Shown here piece after piece: positions 59,760-64,000 of a DNA stretch of 64,000 nt; the first letter of the stretch is position 1; the number at the start of each line of letters is the position of its first letter. The position numbers and the translations under genes are program-made. The stretch covers positions 496,001 to 560,000 of the forward strand of contig NZ_JAVDUV010000001.1 of assembly GCF_031456545.1 (NCBI RefSeq), in the 5' to 3' direction. The DNA is from Agromyces sp. 3263. Its GTDB lineage: Bacteria; Actinomycetota; Actinomycetes; Actinomycetales; Microbacteriaceae. A model generated the notes under the pieces. That model saw nothing but the letters and a program-made list of their open reading frames with translations. It ran no database searches and was not told the origin of the DNA.

Positions 59760-61180
59760 CCGCGGGAACGACCCGATCGATCGAGCGCGTCACCGACGTC
59801 GAACTCGTCGCCGTCGTGCGTGACGCCGTACGTGTACGCGCCGTAACTGTAACTGTCGGGCCCCTTGGTCGGCAGCATGGTCACGATGATGCCGAGCAGT
59901 CGGCTGCCGATGGACTCCAGCGCGCGCACCGCACCGGCGAGCTCCTGCTTCTTCGTCGAACCCGAAGCGGCCACCAGGATCGCGCCCCCGGCGAGCTTCG
60001 AGACGACCGCCGCATCCGTCACCAGCAGCAGCGGAGGCGAGTCGATGAGCACGTAGTCGAACTGCGACGTGAGCGTTTCGAGGAGGCGGGCCATCGCGCC
60101 GGACCCGAGCAGCTCGCTGGGGTTCGGGGGGATCCGACCTGCCGGCAGGACGTACAAGTGCCCGCGCCCCCACTTCTGCAGCACCTCGACGATCTCGGCG
60201 CGGCCGATGAGCACGTCGGTGAGCCCGACGCCGCCCTCGATGCCCAGGTACTCGGCGAGCTTCGGCATCCGCAGGTCGCCGTCGACGAGGGCGACCTTCG
60301 CACCGGTCTCCGCCAGTGAGATCGCGAGATTCGCCGTGGTCGTGGACTTTCCCTCACCCGGTCCTGCGCTCGAGATCACGAAGCTCCGCGGGCTGCCGTC
60401 GATGTTCACGAACTGCAGGTTCGTCCGGAGGCTGCGGAAGGACTCCGCACGTGGATTGCGAGGATCGGAGTGCACGATCAGCGGTCGCTTCTTCGCACCG
60501 GGGTCGAGCGCGATGCCCCCGAGCAGCGGCGTGTCGGTGACCTGGGCGATATCGTGCAGCGAGTGGATGCGCGTGTCCAGCACGGTGCGCAGCACCGCGA
60601 TGCCGATACCGATCGCGAGCCCGATCAGCGCGCCGAGGACGAGGTTGAGGAACACGTTCGGGCTGGACGCGACCGCCGGTACGGTCGCCGGCTGGATGGT
60701 CTCGATCTTCACGAGGCTGGGTGAGTCGCCCTCGGGCTTCTCGAGGTCGTTGACCACGACGTCGGCGAGGTTGGCTCCCGTGGCATTGGCGATCGCGGCC
60801 GCGCGCTCGGGATCGCTGTCGGTCACCGTGATGTCGATCAGCACCGTGTTCAGCGGTGAACTCGCGACGACCTGCGCCGCGAGCTCCGCCGTCGTGCTGT
60901 CGAGCTGGAGCTCCTCGATGACGCGGTCCAGCACGATCGCGCTGTCGACGACGTCGACGTAGCTCGTCACGGCCTGCCGGGCGAAGGTCGTGCCCTGCAC
61001 GAGGTCGCCGGTCACCGCGGCATCGCCTGATCGGACGGAGACGTAGAGCTCGGTGCTCGCCTGGTACTTCGGGGTCACGATCAGCGAATACGCTGCGGCG
61101 AGGCCGACTCCGGCGAGGAGGCAGACGACGATCAGGATCCAGTTCTTGTGCAGCACGCGTACGTAGTCGTGAAACTCCAC
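59756..61180 (-). CDS. Wzz/BY-kinase fusion (polysaccharide co-polymerase and tyrosine autokinase)
   Basis: A 474-residue protein. The Wzz domain spans the membrane near residues 13-33 and 175-198. The kinase domain has Walker A SAGPGEGKSTT with Lys278, Walker A' LVDGDLRMP with Asp300 and Asp302, and Walker B YVLIDSPPLLL with Asp380. A tyrosine cluster SYSYGAYTYG (Tyr444, 446, 449, 451) provides autophosphorylation sites. All elements are canonical, unlike the paralogue at 19277-20599. Two GTG starts are possible; 61180 has GAGGGGAA eight bases upstream, while 61186 is too close. It heads an operon with the phosphatase, so locus B has a full regulatory pair. Confidence 0.93.
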   Translation of the reverse strand: MEFHDYVRVLHKNWILIVVCLLAGVGLAAAYSLIVTPKYQASTELYVSVRSGDAAVTGDLVQGTTFARQAVTSYVDVVDSAIVLDRVIEELQLDSTTAELAAQVVASSPLNTVLIDITVTDSDPERAAAIANATGANLADVVVNDLEKPEGDSPSLVKIETIQPATVPAVASSPNVFLNLVLGALIGLAIGIGIAVLRTVLDTRIHSLHDIAQVTDTPLLGGIALDPGAKKRPLIVHSDPRNPRAESFRSLRTNLQFVNIDGSPRSFVISSAGPGEGKSTTTANLAISLAETGAKVALVDGDLRMPKLAEYLGIEGGVGLTDVLIGRAEIVEVLQKWGRGHLYVLPAGRIPPNPSELLGSGAMARLLETLTSQFDYVLIDSPPLLLVTDAAVVSKLAGGAILVAASGSTKKQELAGAVRALESIGSRLLGIIVTMLPTKGPDSYSYGAYTYGVTHDGDEFDVGDALDRSGRSRG

Positions 61181-61326
61181 GAGCACTTCCCCTCATCGGC
61201 GACGATGACCCCCGACTGCTCCGCCGCCACTCCGGCGCAGGCCCAGTCTGTGGTCAGTCTTCCACAACGGGGAAAGCGCCCTCGGCATTTGCACGGGCGG
61301 ATGGCGCGGTGCGCTCGAACCCCCGC

Positions 61327-62406
61327 TCAGACCACCGAGGTCGCGCCCGCGGCATCCGCTCGATCGCGACCGCTCGCCCGGCGCAGCAGTCGTTCGAGCG
61401 GCCCGCGCCCGAGGTACCGGCGCCAGAGCCACGCGAACACCATCGACCCGACGATGAGGCCGATGAGCAGCGACCACGAGTCGTCGGTCGGCACGCCGTC
61501 CTCCACGCGGATCGCGAGCGAGATGACGACGAGATGGATCGTGTAGATGCTGAGCGGCATCGACCCCATCGCGGTCACCGGTGAGAGGACTGCGCCGGCC
61601 ACTCGGCGCACCGCAGGCCGGGCGAGCGCCGTGAGGGTGAGCAGCGCCGCCACGACGAGGGCGCCGACGCCGACGTTGCCGAGGGTCTCGAGGGAGGCGC
61701 GGAGCGGCACCGACCAGCCCGCCTCGCCCACGAGCTCGGGCGGGGGCAGCCGCGAGGCGATCGGCAGGAACACGGATGCCGCGAGCGCGCCGACGAGCGC
61801 CGTCACCCCGATGACTCGGGGCGAGGTCAGGTCCATGCGCGCCAGCGCCAGGCCGATGAGCATCACCGGCACCCAGACGATGACGGGATAGGCGCCGCCC
61901 ACCACCCAGTCGGAGAGGAAGCGGAACGGCGTCTGCCGCACCGCCTCGGCGAGCGCCGTCCGCGTGCCGAGCTCGGCGAGCGCCGGCGTCACGGTGAGCA
62001 GCCCGATGCCGAGCGCGAGCGCTCCTCGCGGTGGCAGGAACAGCAGCGGCAGCATGAGCAGGAATGCGACGCCGTAGACGTCGAGGATGATGTAGACGAG
62101 CGGATGCAGCGTGGCCCAGATCAGCATGCCGAGGGCGATGAGGATCACCGCCCGCACCGCGATCTGCCGGCGCAGCTCCCCGCGGTCCTCGGCGATGGGG
62201 CGCGTGCCTCCCGAGATGAAGCCCAGCCCGATGCCCGCCGTCAGGGCGAAGAGCAGTCGGGGGCGCTCGTCGGCGATCGCGAGGAGCGCGGCCGCGTCGA
62301 CGGATGCCACGGCGGGTGCCACGTGCGCCACGAACATGCCGATCAGCGCGAACCCCCGGGCGGCGTCGACCCCGTCCACTCGGTTGAGGCGCGCGCGGCC
62401 GCTCAT
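61327..62406 (-). CDS. DUF418/YeiB-like membrane protein (acyltransferase-related)
   Basis: A 359-residue protein with about ten hydrophobic segments. N-terminal RVDGVDAARGFALIGMFVAHVAP near 9-31 has the conserved D-x-x-R-G-x-x-x-x-G-x-x-x-x-H pattern of the heparan-alpha-glucosaminide N-acetyltransferase/DUF418 group. SMPLSIYTIHLVVISLAI near 285 is the usual C-terminal motif. Substrate unknown. It starts seven bases after the thymidine kinase stop codon, so it belongs to the housekeeping operon of the right flank rather than clearly to locus B. The 140 bases between it and the Wzz/kinase gene hold no gene; they must contain the locus B promoter. Confidence 0.82.
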   Translation of the reverse strand: MSGRARLNRVDGVDAARGFALIGMFVAHVAPAVASVDAAALLAIADERPRLLFALTAGIGLGFISGGTRPIAEDRGELRRQIAVRAVILIALGMLIWATLHPLVYIILDVYGVAFLLMLPLLFLPPRGALALGIGLLTVTPALAELGTRTALAEAVRQTPFRFLSDWVVGGAYPVIVWVPVMLIGLALARMDLTSPRVIGVTALVGALAASVFLPIASRLPPPELVGEAGWSVPLRASLETLGNVGVGALVVAALLTLTALARPAVRRVAGAVLSPVTAMGSMPLSIYTIHLVVISLAIRVEDGVPTDDSWSLLIGLIVGSMVFAWLWRRYLGRGPLERLLRRASGRDRADAAGATSVV

Positions 62407-62413
62407 GCGCCGG

Positions 62414-63028
62414 TCAGTGGCGGCCGTTGAGCACGCCGCCGCTCTCCTCCAGGTAGCAGACGCCGCAGAGCGACTCGTAGGTCACGTCCTCGCCGTCGAT
62501 CGCGACCTGGTCGCCGTCGAACACGAACACCCCGCCGATGCGGCGGGCGTTGAAGATCGCCTTGCGGCCGCAGCGGCAGATCGTCTTCAGCTCCTCGAGG
62601 CTGTGCGAGACCTCGAGCAGTCGGCGGCTCCCGGGGAACGCCGTCGTCTGGAAGTCGGTACGGATGCCGTAGGCGAGCACCGGGATCGAGTCCATGAGGG
62701 CGATGCGCAGCAGGTCGTCGACCTGCTCCGCCGCGAGGAACTGCGCCTCGTCGACGAGCAGGCAGCTCACGTCGCGACCGTGCGCCTCGATCACGCGAGT
62801 GCGGTGCTGCTGGAACCGGTCGAGCACGTCGTCTTCGGGCCCGATCGTGAAGTCCACCTCGCGCACCACGCCGAGCCGCGACACGATGCTGCGATCGCCC
62901 TTCGTGTCGACCGAGGGCTTGGCCAACAGCACCCGGTGCCCGCGCTCCTCGTAGTTGAACGCCGCCTGGAGCAACGCCGTCGACTTGCCGGAGTTCATCG
63001 CCCCATAGCGGAAGTACAGTTTCGCCAT
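62414..63028 (-). CDS. tdk: Thymidine kinase
   Basis: A 204-residue type II thymidine kinase that phosphorylates thymidine with ATP in the salvage pathway. The P-loop GAMNSGKS is at residues 9-16, the Walker B-like segment LLVDEAQFL near 90, and the lasso/Zn motifs CRCGRKA and LCGVCYLE give four Zn-binding cysteines. The thymidine-binding motif around GGVFVFDGDQVAIDGED follows the family. The start codon directly abuts the response regulator stop codon. Confidence 0.95.
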   Translation of the reverse strand: MAKLYFRYGAMNSGKSTALLQAAFNYEERGHRVLLAKPSVDTKGDRSIVSRLGVVREVDFTIGPEDDVLDRFQQHRTRVIEAHGRDVSCLLVDEAQFLAAEQVDDLLRIALMDSIPVLAYGIRTDFQTTAFPGSRRLLEVSHSLEELKTICRCGRKAIFNARRIGGVFVFDGDQVAIDGEDVTYESLCGVCYLEESGGVLNGRH

Positions 63029-63742
63029 CTACTCGAGCAGCCCGTCCTCCGCCGCGCGGCGGATCAACTCCGATTTGCGGCTCGCCGGACGCCCGGCGCG
63101 CGCATACTTCTCGCGCACTCGGCGCAGGTAGGTCTTCGCGGTCTCATAGCCGACGTCCATCCGGTCGGCGACCTCTGCGGTGCTGTAGCCCTGCGCATAG
63201 AGGCGGAGCGCCCGCTCCTCGGCGGCGCTGAGATGCGCCGCGCCCGCGTCATCGACGGCCGGCTTCGCGGCGGCATCCGCTGCACGCCCGCCGTCGGCCG
63301 ATGCGGGCCGTCGGTGACCGCGGTCACCCCGGATGACGCTCCGGGCGAGTTCGACGAGCTGCTCCGCAGGAAGGGTCTTCGAGGCGAACGCGGCAGCGCC
63401 GGCCGCGATGCAGCGATCGCGTGACGCGTCGTCGTCGACACCGCTCACCACGACGACCTTGGCGCCGGCCGCGAGGCAGGCGCGGATGCGCGACTCGATC
63501 GAGACGGTGTCGCCGAGCTGCAGGTCCATGAGCACGAGGTCGACGGGGAACTCGGGGTCGCGGATGAGGTCCATCCATGCCGTCGCCCGCACGACGACCT
63601 CGAAGTCGGGCGCGTGGTCGGTGAACCACGTCGCCAGGCTGTCGACGATCAGCCCGTGGTCGTCGAGCAGCGCCAGTCGCACCCGCGTGGTGGGCGCATC
63701 CGCACCGTGGCCCAGCGGCGTGCCGGCCTCAGCCGGGAACAT
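63029..63742 (-). CDS. LuxR/NarL-type response regulator
   Basis: A 237-residue response regulator. The receiver domain holds the acidic pair in LLDDHGLIVD and the phospho-acceptor Asp73 in LVLMDLQLGD. An Ala/Asp-rich linker (about 140-170) is followed by a LuxR-type helix-turn-helix (LSAAEERALRLYAQGYSTAEVADRM near 172-196, then YETAKTYLRRVREKYARAG). It binds DNA when phosphorylated. It overlaps the upstream partial gene by 14 bases, the usual sign of a sensor/regulator pair. Targets are unknown. Confidence 0.9.
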   Translation of the reverse strand: MFPAEAGTPLGHGADAPTTRVRLALLDDHGLIVDSLATWFTDHAPDFEVVVRATAWMDLIRDPEFPVDLVLMDLQLGDTVSIESRIRACLAAGAKVVVVSGVDDDASRDRCIAAGAAAFASKTLPAEQLVELARSVIRGDRGHRRPASADGGRAADAAAKPAVDDAGAAHLSAAEERALRLYAQGYSTAEVADRMDVGYETAKTYLRRVREKYARAGRPASRKSELIRRAAEDGLLE

Positions 63743-64000
63743 GACTCAACTCCACCCTGACATTCTCGCGCGTCACGAGCGCTTCCGCTCGCATCGACAC
63801 CGCACGGGCGACGGCGATGAACCGGTCGAGCTCACGCCGCGACGGCGGCGTCGCGCCGTTCGCCGAGGTGATGACGAGGCGACGGCGCGACACCTCGAGC
63901 TCGATCGACATTCGGATGCCCGCAGAGCGGCTCCCTTCGCTGAGCCACGTGAGCAGCGCCGTCAACGCCGAGCGCTGGTCGTCGGCAAGATCGTCGGATG
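63729..64000 (-). CDS. 3' end of a probable sensor kinase gene (truncated by the window)
   Basis: An open frame running off the right edge encodes the last 90 residues of a protein, including ALLTWLSEGSRSAGIRMSI and VSRRRLVITSANGATPP. Overlap with the response regulator start suggests a two-component sensor. The visible part shows no clear ATPase motif (no GxGL), so the call rests on context. Confidence 0.5.
   Translation of the reverse strand, partial: SDDLADDQRSALTALLTWLSEGSRSAGIRMSIELEVSRRRLVITSANGATPPSRRELDRFIAVARAVSMRAEALVTRENVRVELSHVPG

Overview
The window is high-GC actinobacterial DNA. Hand counts give about 75% G+C in housekeeping-like stretches such as 36001-36060, falling to 53-57% inside 51.9-52.3 kb. 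Many GTG/TTG starts, ATGA-type gene overlaps, and the abundant GGATGC/GCATCC word point to Microbacteriaceae (Agromyces or a close relative). That placement is an inference from style and gene content, not a measured match. No gap between genes exceeds about 300 bases. No insertion sequence, integrase, CRISPR array or rRNA was seen; there is one tRNA (Pro, CGG).

Left flank (1-5.97 kb): the 3' part of acetyl-CoA synthetase, a RidA/DUF4177 pair on the minus strand, a class A penicillin-binding protein with PASTA domains, a metallophosphoesterase, and tRNA-Pro followed by a strong hairpin.

Polysaccharide locus A (6.1-25.8 kb): a plus-strand operon (glycosyltransferases, Wzx-like flippase, two pyruvyltransferase-like proteins, O-acyltransferases, DUF218 protein). 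It faces a minus-strand operon (lipoprotein esterase, Wzz/BY-kinase-like protein, Wzy-like polymerase, acyltransferase). Then come a WbaP-type initiating phosphoglycosyltransferase, a small membrane protein and two more glycosyltransferases. Together this is a complete Wzx/Wzy-type exopolysaccharide pathway with pyruvyl and acyl decoration.

Middle module (25.9-36.9 kb): three proteins that look like polymer- or wall-acting enzymes (CHAP-like with a Cys-to-Ser change, heparin-lyase-like, Tat-exported alpha/beta-hydrolase-like). They are followed by precursor supply: two UDP-glucose dehydrogenase paralogues in opposite orientation, GalU, a phosphomannomutase-like HAD protein, a nitroreductase-like protein, VanZ and a GH15 glucosidase.

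Polysaccharide locus B (37-61.2 kb): CapE-CapF-CapG for UDP-N-acetyl-L-fucosamine, translationally coupled to the first of two DUF4012 membrane proteins. Next are UDP-GlcNAc dehydrogenase plus a C4-epimerase (UDP-GalNAcA type), Wzx, Wzy and four glycosyltransferases. The locus ends with a striking fusion of a WecA-type phosphoglycosyltransferase to a 4-reductase-like SDR, its WbpM-type dehydratase, a frameshifted Asp-box protein, a low-molecular-weight tyrosine phosphatase and a canonical Wzz/BY-kinase. The 44-56 kb core is visibly lower in G+C than its surroundings, as expected for a laterally exchanged serotype core.

Right flank (61.3-64 kb): a YeiB/DUF418-like acyltransferase, thymidine kinase, a LuxR-type response regulator and the 3' end of its likely sensor gene.

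Main points of novelty: the phosphoglycosyltransferase-reductase fusion, and two DUF4012 proteins whose motif order resembles LytR-CpsA-Psr ligases in a locus that has no LCP gene.
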